From an uncultured Clostridia bacterium (GTDB taxonomy: Bacteria; Bacillota; Clostridia; Peptostreptococcales; Anaerovoracaceae), in contig CALBZG010000178.1 of assembly GCA_937889655.1 (NCBI GenBank), positions 1 through 26,136 on the forward strand: a stretch of DNA of 26,136 bases, given 5' to 3'. A program made the translations under genes and the position numbers. Shown piece by piece: positions 14,803-23,762 of the stretch. Under the pieces are notes generated by a model. It made no database searches. It was given only the letters and a program-made list of their open reading frames with translations, and was not told where the DNA came from. Numbering within the stretch: position 1 is the first letter of the stretch; the number at the start of each line of letters is the position of its first letter.

Positions 14803-15898
14803 AAGACTCAAGCTTAAAGATTTTCGGAACTATAAGGAACTTGATGTGGTGTTTGACAGCAGGGTCAATATACTTTTGGGCAAAAATGCCCAGGGGAAGA
14901 CGAATCTTCTGGAAGCTATATATACAACATCCCTGGGGAAATCATTTCGCACTGGCAGAGACAGTGAAATGATACGCTTTGGCGCCGGGTTTTTGAGGAT
15001 CGAAGCAACAGCCTGTAAAGACGGTGATGAGTTGATCGTGGAGATCGCTGTATCCGAAGATAATAAAGGGGTCAGGATCGATGGTGTAAAAGCGGTCAAG
15101 AACTCCGATCTGCTGGAGAATATATATACTGTAATATTTTCTCCTGAGGATCTCAAAATCGTCAAGGACGAACCCGAAAAAAGGCGCCGTTTTATCGACC
15201 GCGAAATTTGCCAGCTGAAGCCAAGCTACTATATGAATCTTTCTGCTTATAAAAAGGCGCTGGCTCAGAGGAACGCCTTGTTAAAAGAGCGGCATGTGGA
15301 GGAAGACAACCTGTCGGTCTGGGATCAAAGCCTGGCTTATTACGGCCGGAGGCTGATGGATGAAAGAAAAAGTTTCGTGGCAAAGCTGAATGAAATCAGC
15401 AGAGAGCTCCACAAAAGCATAACCAATGGAAAAGAAGAACTTAAAATCTTGTACGAACCGAACTGCTCTGGCGATCTTCTGGAAAAACTTGCCAGGACAC
15501 ATGGCGCTGATATCATGAAGAGAAGCACCGGCACAGGTCCCCACAAGGACGATTTGAAACTGTCCGTCAATGGGATCGATATTCGCCACTATGGTTCCCA
15601 GGGGCAGCAAAGAACTGCGGCGCTATCTCTGAAACTGGCTGAACTTAAGCTGATCAAGGAAGAAACCGGGGAAGACGCAGTGCTTTTGCTGGATGATGTG
15701 CTTTCCGAGCTGGATAGCGAAAGACAGACATTCTTGATCAATTCCCTCGGTGATGTTCAGCTATTCATCACGACGGCCGAGCTCACCGGCAAGGTCGGCA
15801 GCAATTTGCCGGAAGGGAAAATATTTTTTGTCGACAACGGGAAGATATCCCTGGATAATGAAGCCGAATCCCCGGATTTTCGCAGCGTTGACACCTGA
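14792..15898 (+). CDS. recF: DNA replication and repair protein RecF
   Basis: RecF is an SMC-like ABC ATPase that, with RecO and RecR, helps load RecA at single-strand gaps. The 368-residue protein has Walker A GKNAQGKT (30-37), the ABC signature GSQGQQRT (268-275) and Walker B VLLLDDVLSELD (297-308), each in the expected order. The N-terminus YIKRLKLKDFRNYKEL is typical. The ATG at 14792 lies inside the 3' end of mnmG and has only a weak purine-rich upstream region, suggesting translational coupling. RecF normally sits behind dnaN; here dnaN is on the other side of oriC. Confidence 0.97.
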   Translation: MYIKRLKLKDFRNYKELDVVFDSRVNILLGKNAQGKTNLLEAIYTTSLGKSFRTGRDSEMIRFGAGFLRIEATACKDGDELIVEIAVSEDNKGVRIDGVKAVKNSDLLENIYTVIFSPEDLKIVKDEPEKRRRFIDREICQLKPSYYMNLSAYKKALAQRNALLKERHVEEDNLSVWDQSLAYYGRRLMDERKSFVAKLNEISRELHKSITNGKEELKILYEPNCSGDLLEKLARTHGADIMKRSTGTGPHKDDLKLSVNGIDIRHYGSQGQQRTAALSLKLAELKLIKEETGEDAVLLLDDVLSELDSERQTFLINSLGDVQLFITTAELTGKVGSNLPEGKIFFVDNGKISLDNEAESPDFRSVDT

Positions 15899-15959
15899 TA
15901 AGGAAGAGGGTATACTTGTTAAAACCGTTGGATAAGAGCCTGTGAAGGAGATGAAGAAT

Positions 15960-16637
15960 ATGCGCGCCAAAAAAGAATGGATTTTGATATTGCTTTCGTT
16001 GCTGCTGATTTTTGGGTTTTCAGCTTGCGGTGAAAAGGAAACCGAACCGGAGAGTGAGCCGCCGGTGGTGGAGGAACCGGCAGCGGAACCGGAATTCAAG
16101 TATATCAGCATCGCATCGGAGATGATGAACATTGAAGAGCATCCTCTATATATGGATTTCACAACGGAATTCGACAATGATCTAGTCAATGTAAAGCTTT
16201 ACATTAAGGGTGAAAACATCAGAATGGACACTCAGGATCCAGAAATGGGTTCAGTCTCTCTCATTACAAACCCGGGAGGCTACTATATCGTAATGCATGA
16301 TTATAAGGCATATATGGCTACGGGGGAACCGGTGGACGTTGAGGAGATGGCCTTTATGATCCATGAAGAGGACATCCCGAACTATGAAGTCAAAACAGGA
16401 AGGGAAGAAATCGGAGGGATCATGTATGATTATGAACGTCTGAGATCCATTGCTGAGAGTGAAGGCGGCACCGATGTTGAAAGCGACGTCACCTTCTATT
16501 TCCTTGAAGGTACAGATGAATGGGCGGCTTTGAAAACCGAGGAAACGATGATGTACATCAAAGAGATCAGCCAGGAGGTCGATGATTCTGTCTTTACGAT
16601 TCCTTCGGATTACTCGAACATGACTAACGCCGGTTGA
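15960..16637 (+). CDS. Predicted surface lipoprotein, function unknown
   Basis: The 225-residue product starts MRAKKEW, continues with a hydrophobic segment, and has a lipobox FGFSAC with Cys23. A Glu/Pro-rich linker (EKETEPESEPPVVEEPAAEPE) follows, so it should be lipid-anchored outside the membrane. The mature part is acidic and looks like a beta-rich fold (VKLYIKGENIRMDTQ, GGYYIVMHDYKAYMA, IGGIMYDYERL, DSVFTIPSDYSNM). This resembles LolA-like or DUF4412-like carriers in general style only; I cannot assign a family. The ATG at 15960 has AAGGAG 9 nt upstream; earlier GTG and ATG codons overlap that site. It lies 61 bp after recF and before a terminator, where many Firmicutes have remB. Confidence 0.8.
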   Translation: MRAKKEWILILLSLLLIFGFSACGEKETEPESEPPVVEEPAAEPEFKYISIASEMMNIEEHPLYMDFTTEFDNDLVNVKLYIKGENIRMDTQDPEMGSVSLITNPGGYYIVMHDYKAYMATGEPVDVEEMAFMIHEEDIPNYEVKTGREEIGGIMYDYERLRSIAESEGGTDVESDVTFYFLEGTDEWAALKTEETMMYIKEISQEVDDSVFTIPSDYSNMTNAG

Positions 16638-16691
16638 GCTGGGTAAAGGCAACGGATATTATCGAAATATTGTGCTTATAAAGCAAATTTT

Positions 16692-16717
16692 AAATGGTGG
16701 TAAATACCACCATTTTT
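16692..16717 (+). terminator. Terminator after the lipoprotein gene
   Basis: AAATGGTGGT (16692-16701), loop AAAT, ACCACCATTT (16706-16715), with the T run continuing to 16717. It probably ends the rpmH-to-lipoprotein transcription and insulates gyrB. Confidence 0.85.
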
Positions 16718-16824
16718 GTTTAGTTATATAGCATAAGATTTATATATTAATAATATGGAAAATCGTCGATTTGACAGATGAAAAACGAAAAATCACTTTA
16801 TCGATCCAAAACAGGCGAAAATCC

Positions 16825-16853
16825 TTGTAATCGGCGGGATTTTAAGGTACAAT
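16825..16853 (+). promoter_or_regulatory. Putative gyrBA promoter
   Basis: TTGTAA (16825-16830) and TACAAT (16848-16853) are spaced 17 bp apart, giving a leader of about 75 nt. The leader contains a small inverted ATGCAT pair (near 16889-16907). A TTGACA upstream near 16772 has no matching -10. Confidence 0.6.
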
Positions 16854-16935
16854 ATGTTGTGTATGCAGCGAATGAGGAAAAAAATGGCATGCATACAAAA
16901 AATGCATTGCTGTACGACAAAAAGGAGAGGTATAT

Positions 16936-18855
16936 ATGACACCAAATACGGAACAGCAGCAGTACGATGCTGCGCAGATACAGGTTCTGGAAGGCTTGGA
17001 GCCTGTTAGGAAAAGACCGGGCATGTATATTGGTTCTACAGGGCCTAAAGGTCTGCATCATCTTGTTTACGAGATCGTGGACAATTCAGTGGATGAAGCA
17101 TTGGCCGGCTATTGTAAATCCATTAATATCACCATACAATCCGACAACTCTATCATGGTAGAGGACGACGGCAGGGGAATGCCGGTGGATAAGCATCCGA
17201 AGCTGGGACTGCCTGCTGTAGAAGTCATCCATACCGTTCTTCATGCCGGCGGCAAATTCGGCGGAGGCGGATATAAGGTATCAGGCGGATTGCACGGAGT
17301 CGGCGCATCAGTTGTAAATGCTCTCTCCTCCAAGATGGAAGTTGAAATCAAAAGAAATGGAAAGATCTATTACCAATGCTACAGCCGGGGAAAAACAGTC
17401 TGTCCGCTTAAGGAGATCGGCGAATCCAGGAAGACCGGCTCAAAAACTACCTTTTGGCCGGACACTGAAATTTTTGATGATATAGAATTTGACTATTCAA
17501 CGCTGGAACATCGATTGAGAGAAATGGCCTTCCTGAACAAGGGTGTGAAAATCACCCTGAAGGATGAACGGGCCGACAGAAAACGCCAGGAGGTCTTCCA
17601 CTATGAAGGGGGCATCCGTGAATTTGTAAAGCACATCAATCTAAATAAAGAAACGATCCATCAGGATATCGTCTATTTTGAACTTGCCGGAAAAGACATG
17701 CAGGTGGAAGTAGCGATGCAGTATACCGATCGCTATGCCGAACTGGTGCTTTGCTATGCAAATAACATCAACACCACAGAAGGCGGAATGCACCTGATCG
17801 GCTTCAAATCAGCCTTGACGAGAGTTTTCAACGATTATGCCAGAAAGAACAAGTTTCTCAAGGACAATGACGAACCGCTGACAGGTGAGGACGTCCGGGA
17901 AGGCCTGACGGCCATCGTTTCTGTTAAGCTGGAAAATCCACAATTTGAAGGGCAGACAAAAACTAAGCTTGGAAACAGCGTGATGAGAGGCTTTGTAGAA
18001 ACCACGACAAACGAAAACCTCACCGCTTTTCTGGAAGAGAACCCTCAGCAGGCCAGGGTGATTATTGACAAATGTCTGCGGGCGGCAAGAGCCAGAGAGG
18101 CGGCAAGGAAGGCAAGAGAGCTTACCAGAAGAAAAAGCATTTTGGAGGACAACGCATTACCTGGCAAACTGGCGGATTGTCAGGAAAAAGATCCGGCCCT
18201 TTCAGAAATTTTTCTGGTGGAGGGCGACTCCGCAGGAGGCAGTGCTAAGCAGGGTAGAGACAGAGCCCGTCAGGCGATATTGCCCCTCCGTGGTAAAATA
18301 TTGAATGTTGAGAAGGCGAGACTTGAAAAAATCCTGAATTCTGAAGAAATCAAGAACATGATCACAGCCTTTGGATGCGGAGTAGGCCCCGATTTCGACA
18401 TTGACAAGCTCCGGTATCATAAAATCATCATCATGACCGATGCCGATGTGGACGGCGCGCATATCAGAACGTTGCTGCTGACTTTCTTCTTCAGGTATAT
18501 GACGCCGCTTATTGAAGGCGGGTATGTTTATGCTGCCCAGCCACCTTTGTTCATGACAAAAAAAGGCAAGGAAGTGTTCTATACCTATAATGACAAAGAG
18601 CAGGAAAAGCTGATGGCTAAACTTGCGGAAAAACCGGGCAAGGCTGATATCCAACGGTACAAAGGTCTTGGAGAGATGGATTTTCATCAGCTTTGGGAGA
18701 CAACGATGGATTATAAAACCCGCATTCTGAAGCAGATCACGCTGGAAGACACCACGGCAGCGGATGAAATTTTCACCACGCTGATGGGCGACAAGGTGGC
18801 ACCACGAAAAAAATTCATCGAAGACAATGCAAGATATGCAACTATAGATATTTAA
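16936..18855 (+). CDS. gyrB: DNA gyrase subunit B
   Basis: GyrB is the ATPase subunit of gyrase, which introduces negative supercoils and relieves torsion ahead of the fork. The 639-residue protein has the GHKL ATP site (EIVDNSVDEALAG with Asn50; EDDGRGMPV; GGLHGVGASVVNAL). The lysine-bearing QTKTKLGNS follows. The TOPRIM part contains EGDSAGGSAKQGRDR (Glu429) and MTDADVDGAHIRTLLLTFF. The C-terminal GyrA-binding tail contains QRYKGLGEMD. AAGGAGAGG precedes the ATG. gyrA follows 19 bp after the stop. ParE is closely related, but the gyrA partner and origin location indicate GyrB. Confidence 0.98.
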   Translation: MTPNTEQQQYDAAQIQVLEGLEPVRKRPGMYIGSTGPKGLHHLVYEIVDNSVDEALAGYCKSINITIQSDNSIMVEDDGRGMPVDKHPKLGLPAVEVIHTVLHAGGKFGGGGYKVSGGLHGVGASVVNALSSKMEVEIKRNGKIYYQCYSRGKTVCPLKEIGESRKTGSKTTFWPDTEIFDDIEFDYSTLEHRLREMAFLNKGVKITLKDERADRKRQEVFHYEGGIREFVKHINLNKETIHQDIVYFELAGKDMQVEVAMQYTDRYAELVLCYANNINTTEGGMHLIGFKSALTRVFNDYARKNKFLKDNDEPLTGEDVREGLTAIVSVKLENPQFEGQTKTKLGNSVMRGFVETTTNENLTAFLEENPQQARVIIDKCLRAARAREAARKARELTRRKSILEDNALPGKLADCQEKDPALSEIFLVEGDSAGGSAKQGRDRARQAILPLRGKILNVEKARLEKILNSEEIKNMITAFGCGVGPDFDIDKLRYHKIIIMTDADVDGAHIRTLLLTFFFRYMTPLIEGGYVYAAQPPLFMTKKGKEVFYTYNDKEQEKLMAKLAEKPGKADIQRYKGLGEMDFHQLWETTMDYKTRILKQITLEDTTAADEIFTTLMGDKVAPRKKFIEDNARYATIDI

Positions 18856-18874
18856 GAAAGCAGGGATAAGTCAT

Positions 18875-21391
18875 ATGACAAACTTAATTGAGGACACTAA
18901 ACTTATACAAAGCGAGATCCATGATGAGATGAAGGACTCATACATAGATTACGCCATGAGTGTAATAGTGGGAAGAGCCCTTCCGGATGTCCGCGATGGA
19001 CTTAAACCTGTACACAGAAGAATTTTATTCGGTATGAACGGACTGGGTGTGACACCGGATAAGCCCCATAAAAAATCAGCCCGTATCGTCGGCGAAGTCA
19101 TGGGTAAATACCATCCTCACGGCGACAGCTCCATTTACGACGCGATGGTACGACTGGCTCAGGATTTTTCCACCCGTTATATGCTGGTGGACGGCCATGG
19201 GAACTTCGGATCAGTGGATGGCGACGGCGCGGCGGCTATGCGTTATACAGAAGCCAGGATGACGCCGCTGGCCCTTCAGATGCTGAGGGATATCGACAAG
19301 GATACTGTAGACTTCATGCCGAACTTCGATGAAGAAGAGCTGGAGCCGACTGTACTGCCGTCCAGATATCCAAATCTGCTGGTAAACGGATCCAACGGTA
19401 TTGCCGTAGGTATGGCGACATCCATCCCGCCCCACAACCTGGGGGAGGTCATAGATGCTACGGTTAGATTGATCGACGATCCGGAGAGCACTGTGGAGGA
19501 GTTGATCAAAAACATAAAAGGTCCCGATTTTCCTACCGGCGCCACTATTTTGGGAAAAACCGGCGCCAAGGAAGCCTATCGCACTGGCCGTGGCAGGGTC
19601 CTTGTTCGCGCGACCTGTGAAATCGAGGAGGCAGCTAAGGGAAGACAGCAGATCGTCGTTTCGGAGATACCTTATCAGGTCAATAAAGCGTTGCTCCAGG
19701 AAAGGATCGCAGAGCTGGTAAAAGACAAAAAAATCGAGGGCATCTCGACGATAAGGGATGAAAGCAACCGCAACGGCATGCGCATCGTCATTGAACTTAA
19801 GAGAGACGCCAATGCCCAAGTGACATTGAACCGTCTTTATAAGCATACCCAGCTTCAGGAAAGCTTCAGCATGATCATGCTGGCTATCGTGGAAGGGGTC
19901 CCAAAGGTATTGAACTTGAAGGAGATCCTCGTTGAGTATCTCAAGCATCAGAAAGCCGTAGTCACAAGAAGGACCCAGTATGATCTGAGCAAGGCCGAGG
20001 CGAGAGCCCACATATTGGAAGGCTTAAGAATAGCACTGGACAATATCGATGAGATCATCAAGATCATAAGAGCAAGCTACAACGATGCCAAAGAAAACCT
20101 TATGATGCGCTTCGGCCTTTCTGAAATACAGGCCCAGGCCATACTGGACATGAGGCTTGCACGACTTCAAGGCCTTGAGCGGGAAAAGATTGAGAATGAA
20201 TATGCGGACCTTCAAAAAATGATCGCCTATTACAGGCGTCTATTGGAGGACGAGAAGCTCCTGATGGGCGTCATAAAGGACGAACTAACAGAAATCAGGA
20301 AAAAATACTCGGATCCCCGCAGGACAAAGATTGTTGCGGATGTCAGTGAGATAGATGAAGAAGATTTGATCGAGGAGCAGAAGGTTGCGATTACCCTGAC
20401 TTACTTAGGGTATATAAAGAGAGTATCTGTAGACACTTACAAAACCCAGAAGCGCGGCGGAAAAGGCATCATGGGCGTTACAACGAGAGAGAATGATTTT
20501 GTCAAGAGTCTGATCATGACCTCCACTCATGACTTCCTGATGTTCTTCACCAATACTGGAAAGGCCCATAGGATAAAAGCCTATGAGATCCCTGAGGCGA
20601 CTCGTACTGCAAAGGGCACTCCTGCTGTCAACTTCCTCAATCTTATGCAGCGCGAAAGGATCACGGCCATAATTCCGGTGAAAGAATTTGTGGAGGATGA
20701 ATATCTGATCGGCGTTACAAAGCAGGGAACGATTAAGAAGACTCCTCTTTCCCAATTTGACACCAACCGAAAAACAGGCTTGATTGCCATCAATCTGAAG
20801 GACGGAGACGAATTGATCGGCATAAGCCAGACCACCGGCAAAAACAATGTTATCATTGTAACCAAGCATGGGAAGTGCATCTGCTTCTCCGAACAAGATG
20901 TCCGTCCGATGGGCCGCATATCTGGAGGGGTCAGGGCTATCAAGCTCGAAAAGGATGACGAGGTCGTCTCCATGGAGTTGGTAGAGCCGGGACAGGAACT
21001 GATGGTGGTCACAAAGAACGGCTATGGCAAAAGGACACCTGTGGAAGATTACAAGATCCAGGTTCGCGGCGGAAAGGGCCTGCTGACTTACGACAAGGCT
21101 AAATTTAAAAAAACCGGTGAATTGATCGGCGCAATGGTGGTCGGAGGGGAAGACGATGTTCTCCTGATCAATTCCGACGGCATTATCATCAGGATCAATG
21201 CCGGTGACGTCTCCAAACTCGGAAGAGCAACCCAGGGAGTCAAGATCATGAAGGTAGCCGCAGACGCCAATATCATCGCGCTGGCAAAGGTAGTGCCGGA
21301 GGACCTTGATGAAATAAACGCGATCCCGTCAGACAATGGCAGAAAGACGCTCCTGGACAATGAAGGCCAGGTTACTATGGATACGGAATAA
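18875..21391 (+). CDS. gyrA: DNA gyrase subunit A
   Basis: GyrA cleaves and rejoins DNA for gyrase. The 838 residues begin with SYIDYAMSVIVGRALPDVRDG. The catalytic tyrosine is Tyr124 in AAAMRYTEARMT. The quinolone-determining region reads KYHPHGDSSIYDAMVR with Ser85 and Asp89 at the positions equivalent to E. coli Ser83 and Asp87, the usual sensitive type. The C-terminal beta-pinwheel carries the GyrA box as QKRGGKG, which supports gyrase rather than topoisomerase IV. A small ACCTC/GAGGT hairpin (21392-21406) follows the stop and lacks a U tract, so transcription may continue into the anti-sigma and sigma genes. Confidence 0.98.
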   Translation: MTNLIEDTKLIQSEIHDEMKDSYIDYAMSVIVGRALPDVRDGLKPVHRRILFGMNGLGVTPDKPHKKSARIVGEVMGKYHPHGDSSIYDAMVRLAQDFSTRYMLVDGHGNFGSVDGDGAAAMRYTEARMTPLALQMLRDIDKDTVDFMPNFDEEELEPTVLPSRYPNLLVNGSNGIAVGMATSIPPHNLGEVIDATVRLIDDPESTVEELIKNIKGPDFPTGATILGKTGAKEAYRTGRGRVLVRATCEIEEAAKGRQQIVVSEIPYQVNKALLQERIAELVKDKKIEGISTIRDESNRNGMRIVIELKRDANAQVTLNRLYKHTQLQESFSMIMLAIVEGVPKVLNLKEILVEYLKHQKAVVTRRTQYDLSKAEARAHILEGLRIALDNIDEIIKIIRASYNDAKENLMMRFGLSEIQAQAILDMRLARLQGLEREKIENEYADLQKMIAYYRRLLEDEKLLMGVIKDELTEIRKKYSDPRRTKIVADVSEIDEEDLIEEQKVAITLTYLGYIKRVSVDTYKTQKRGGKGIMGVTTRENDFVKSLIMTSTHDFLMFFTNTGKAHRIKAYEIPEATRTAKGTPAVNFLNLMQRERITAIIPVKEFVEDEYLIGVTKQGTIKKTPLSQFDTNRKTGLIAINLKDGDELIGISQTTGKNNVIIVTKHGKCICFSEQDVRPMGRISGGVRAIKLEKDDEVVSMELVEPGQELMVVTKNGYGKRTPVEDYKIQVRGGKGLLTYDKAKFKKTGELIGAMVVGGEDDVLLINSDGIIIRINAGDVSKLGRATQGVKIMKVAADANIIALAKVVPEDLDEINAIPSDNGRKTLLDNEGQVTMDTE

Positions 21392-21431
21392 ACCTCATAA
21401 AGAGGTGTTTGATAGAAGGAGTTCATAAAAT

Positions 21432-21845
21432 ATGCGTAATCAATTAAGATTTTCCTTGCCGGGCAACAAGGAAAATGTCACCACCGCCAGATTGGCAGTG
21501 GCGTCGTATGCCAGCACATCGGGTTTCTCGCTGGTTGATGTCGAGGACATGAGTGTTGCGATTTCCGAGGCTTGGAAGGTTGTTTGCTGCCATGGCCATA
21601 AGGAGCTGATCGGCCGGTTTCTTGTGATTTGCGGTATGCAGGGCGATACGATGCGTATCACAATTTCTGAAAGCAATGCGGGATTTACTATTGAAAAAAG
21701 AGATTGTACCAAATGCGGCAACTGCCCAAAAGACGGGGAACTGTCTATGTTCATTATTAGTTCGCTTATGGATAAAGCCGAACTGAAGGAAGACGCCGAA
21801 GGCGGAAGAAAACTCATAATGGAGAAAGTACGGCATCGCAGGTAG
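21432..21845 (+). CDS. Degenerate RsbW/SpoIIAB-like anti-sigma protein with CxxCxxC
   Basis: The 137-residue protein aligns by eye over its full length with SpoIIAB/RsbW GHKL anti-sigma kinases: an N-terminal beta strand, the SEAW...HGH helix, TMRITISES, and SMFIISSLMD near the end. ATP-site motifs are damaged. The N-box reads SEAWKVVCCHG, with Val50 where the Mg-binding Asn should be. The DxGxG box is replaced by ESNAG, and the GxG of the second glycine box by ELS. Between these, where the ATP lid would be, lies CTKCGNC (Cys92, 95, 98); Cys52, 53 and 67 add three more. AAGGAG lies 10 nt before the ATG. The next gene is a SigB/SigF-type sigma factor, so an anti-sigma role is likely. Loss of kinase activity and metal or redox sensing are inference. 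Confidence 0.75.
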   Translation: MRNQLRFSLPGNKENVTTARLAVASYASTSGFSLVDVEDMSVAISEAWKVVCCHGHKELIGRFLVICGMQGDTMRITISESNAGFTIEKRDCTKCGNCPKDGELSMFIISSLMDKAELKEDAEGGRKLIMEKVRHRR

Positions 21846-21885
21846 AACAATTTTCTATCGAGTATATCATCCCGAGGACGTGTAA

Positions 21886-22623
21886 ATGGATAAAGCGGAA
21901 CTATTCAATCAGTATAAAGCAACGGGCGATGTTTCTTTGCGCAATCTTCTGGTAGAGCAGCATTTATACATGGTTGATGTTTTAATAAGAAAATATCTGG
22001 GCAAAGGCGTTGATTACGACGATCTTTATCAGGTCGGGGCCATGGCCCTGATTTCTGCTGTGGAAAGATTCGATCCCAGCAGGGGTTTTGCATTTTCAAG
22101 CTTTGCCACCCCGACGATTCTGGGAGAAATAAAAAAGCATTTCAGAGATAAGGAATGGACCATCAAGGTCCCTCGCAGACTGAAAGGCTTGGCAGGACAG
22201 ATCCCTTCTGTCCGGGATGAGCTGACACAGGAACTGGGAAGAACCCCTACCGTGGCAGAGATCGGCGAAAAAATGGGGATTTCGGAAATGCTTGTTCTCG
22301 AAGCCATGGAGAGCAGCCAGTCTTATGCTCCTCTATCTTTGGATCAGACCTTTGATGATACCGGGGAGGATGGGGAGAGCGCTATGCTTGAAAGATATAC
22401 CGGCCAGGTGGAATCAGGATACGGCAACATAGAATATGCTGAAATAGTTGAAACAGTGCTGGAAAACCTGAAGAAGCAGGACAGGAAAGTCTTCCGAATG
22501 CGCTTTGTTGAAAACAGGACCCAGGCTGAAGTAGGCAATGCACTGGGCATCTCCCAGATGACTGTTTCGAGAGTCGAAAAAAGCATCCGGGATAAGTTCC
22601 TGAAGGAAATCAGGAGAGACTGA
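21886..22623 (+). CDS. SigB/SigF/SigG-family RNA polymerase sigma factor
   Basis: This alternative sigma-70 factor (245 residues) lacks region 1. Region 2 spans about residues 15-95 (DYDDLYQVGAMALISAVERFD, then FSSFATPTILGEIKKHFRDKEW and VPRRLKGL). Region 3 has ELGRTPTVAEIGEKMGIS. Region 4 has LKKQDRKVFRMRF followed by the helix-turn-helix QAEVGNALGISQMTVSRVEK. These features match the stress/sporulation SigB-SigF-SigG group; I cannot separate them from sequence alone. It lies 40 bp behind the RsbW-like gene, the same order as spoIIAB-spoIIAC and rsbW-sigB, but no STAS-domain anti-anti-sigma gene is in the window. Confidence 0.92.
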   Translation: MDKAELFNQYKATGDVSLRNLLVEQHLYMVDVLIRKYLGKGVDYDDLYQVGAMALISAVERFDPSRGFAFSSFATPTILGEIKKHFRDKEWTIKVPRRLKGLAGQIPSVRDELTQELGRTPTVAEIGEKMGISEMLVLEAMESSQSYAPLSLDQTFDDTGEDGESAMLERYTGQVESGYGNIEYAEIVETVLENLKKQDRKVFRMRFVENRTQAEVGNALGISQMTVSRVEKSIRDKFLKEIRRD

Positions 22624-22667
22624 TAGAGAACGAGACATTATATAGGAGTTTAAGGAGTTAAAGTAAT

Positions 22668-23648
22668 ATGAGAGTTTTTTCCGGAGTACAGCCTACGGGC
22701 AATATCCATATCGGCAACTATCTGGGAGCGTTGAAGCAATTTGTGGAGCTGCAGGAAGAGAACCAATGCATATACTGTGTTGTGGACCTTCATGCCATCA
22801 CTCTGCCCCAGGACCCCGAAGAGCTTAAAAAACATATATTAGACGTGGCTGCTTTATATTGCGCCATCGGCATCGATCCAAAGAAAAATATCATATTTGT
22901 ACAGTCTGACGTACCGGGCCATGCAGAGTTGGCATGGATATTGATGTGCAATACATACACCGGCGAGCTTTCCAGGATGACACAGTATAAAGATAAGAGC
23001 AAGAACAAAGAATCCGCTCCGGCAGGCCTCTTCACTTATCCCGTTCTGATGGCAGCGGATATTCTTCTTTATGATAGCGAGATGGTTCCTGTCGGGAACG
23101 ACCAGAAACAGCATATTGAAATAACAAGAGACATTGCCATACGTGTGAACAATCGGTTTGAAGGGACCTTTGTGGTGCCGGACGGACGATTTCTCAAGGA
23201 AGGAGCCAGGGTCATGGCCCTGGATGATCCGACTTCGAAAATGAGCAAATCCGCCGAGAACGATTTAAGCAGGATCTCGCTTTTAGATGATGATAAGAAA
23301 ATTAAAAAAGCCATTATGAAAGCAACTACGGATTCCGATGGGATCGTCAAGTTCGATTTAAAAAACAAACCGGGGATCAGCAATCTTCTAAATATCTATA
23401 GTTCTTTTTCCGGTAAGCCGGTGGCTGATATTGAAGCGATGTATGAAGGCCGCGGATATGGGGATCTCAAGAAAGATCTGGTTGAAATCACAGTGGATGC
23501 ACTGACGCCGATCAGAGAGAGGTATGAAGAGATCCGCCATTCAAGCGAGTTGCTTCATGATTTGAAGCATGGAGCTGAAAGAGCCGGCGCCATTGCTGAA
23601 AAGACTATGAAGAGGGTTCGGGAAAATTTCGGACTAGGCATAAGATAA
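22668..23648 (+). CDS. trpS: Tryptophan-tRNA ligase
   Basis: TrpS charges tRNA-Trp with tryptophan. The 326-residue class I synthetase begins with FSGVQPTGNIHIGNYLGAL, carrying the HIGH-equivalent HIGN (14-17). The KMSKS loop is at 191-195 (SKMSKSAENDLSRI). VGNDQKQHIEITRDIA and the LMAADILLYD segment are typical of bacterial TrpRS. Two AGGAG-like sites lie upstream, at 22643 and about 11 nt before the ATG. No T-box precedes it; the T-box lies downstream, in front of trpE. Confidence 0.97.
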   Translation: MRVFSGVQPTGNIHIGNYLGALKQFVELQEENQCIYCVVDLHAITLPQDPEELKKHILDVAALYCAIGIDPKKNIIFVQSDVPGHAELAWILMCNTYTGELSRMTQYKDKSKNKESAPAGLFTYPVLMAADILLYDSEMVPVGNDQKQHIEITRDIAIRVNNRFEGTFVVPDGRFLKEGARVMALDDPTSKMSKSAENDLSRISLLDDDKKIKKAIMKATTDSDGIVKFDLKNKPGISNLLNIYSSFSGKPVADIEAMYEGRGYGDLKKDLVEITVDALTPIRERYEEIRHSSELLHDLKHGAERAGAIAEKTMKRVRENFGLGIR

Positions 23649-23726
23649 AAATAATGCAGATAGAATCTGAGTTAGCCGAGGGATCTCAGACAAAAAATAG
23701 TTTAAAATGGTCGAAATATTTATTGC

Positions 23727-23755
23727 TTGACAGATTTGCTGGTTGGTGATAATAT
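23727..23755 (+). promoter_or_regulatory. Promoter of the trp operon leader
   Basis: A perfect TTGACA (23727-23732), 17-bp spacer and TAATAT (23750-23755) preceded by an extended -10 TG (23747-23748). It lies about 80 bp after trpS and starts the T-box RNA. Confidence 0.8.
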
Positions 23756-23762
23756 TAACGTC

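Noticed and set aside
19211..20011. A 266-codon open frame on the minus strand inside gyrA
   Set aside because: It is fully antisense to a conserved gyrA segment, with no ribosome site and no recognisable motif.
21392..21406. ACCTC/GAGGT hairpin after gyrA
   Set aside because: It is a 5-bp stem followed by GTTTG only; too weak to call a terminator.
23666..23690. TCTGAG/CTCAGA hairpin after trpS
   Set aside because: The stem is only 6 bp with a 13-nt loop and is followed by A-rich rather than T-rich sequence, so it is not a convincing terminator.
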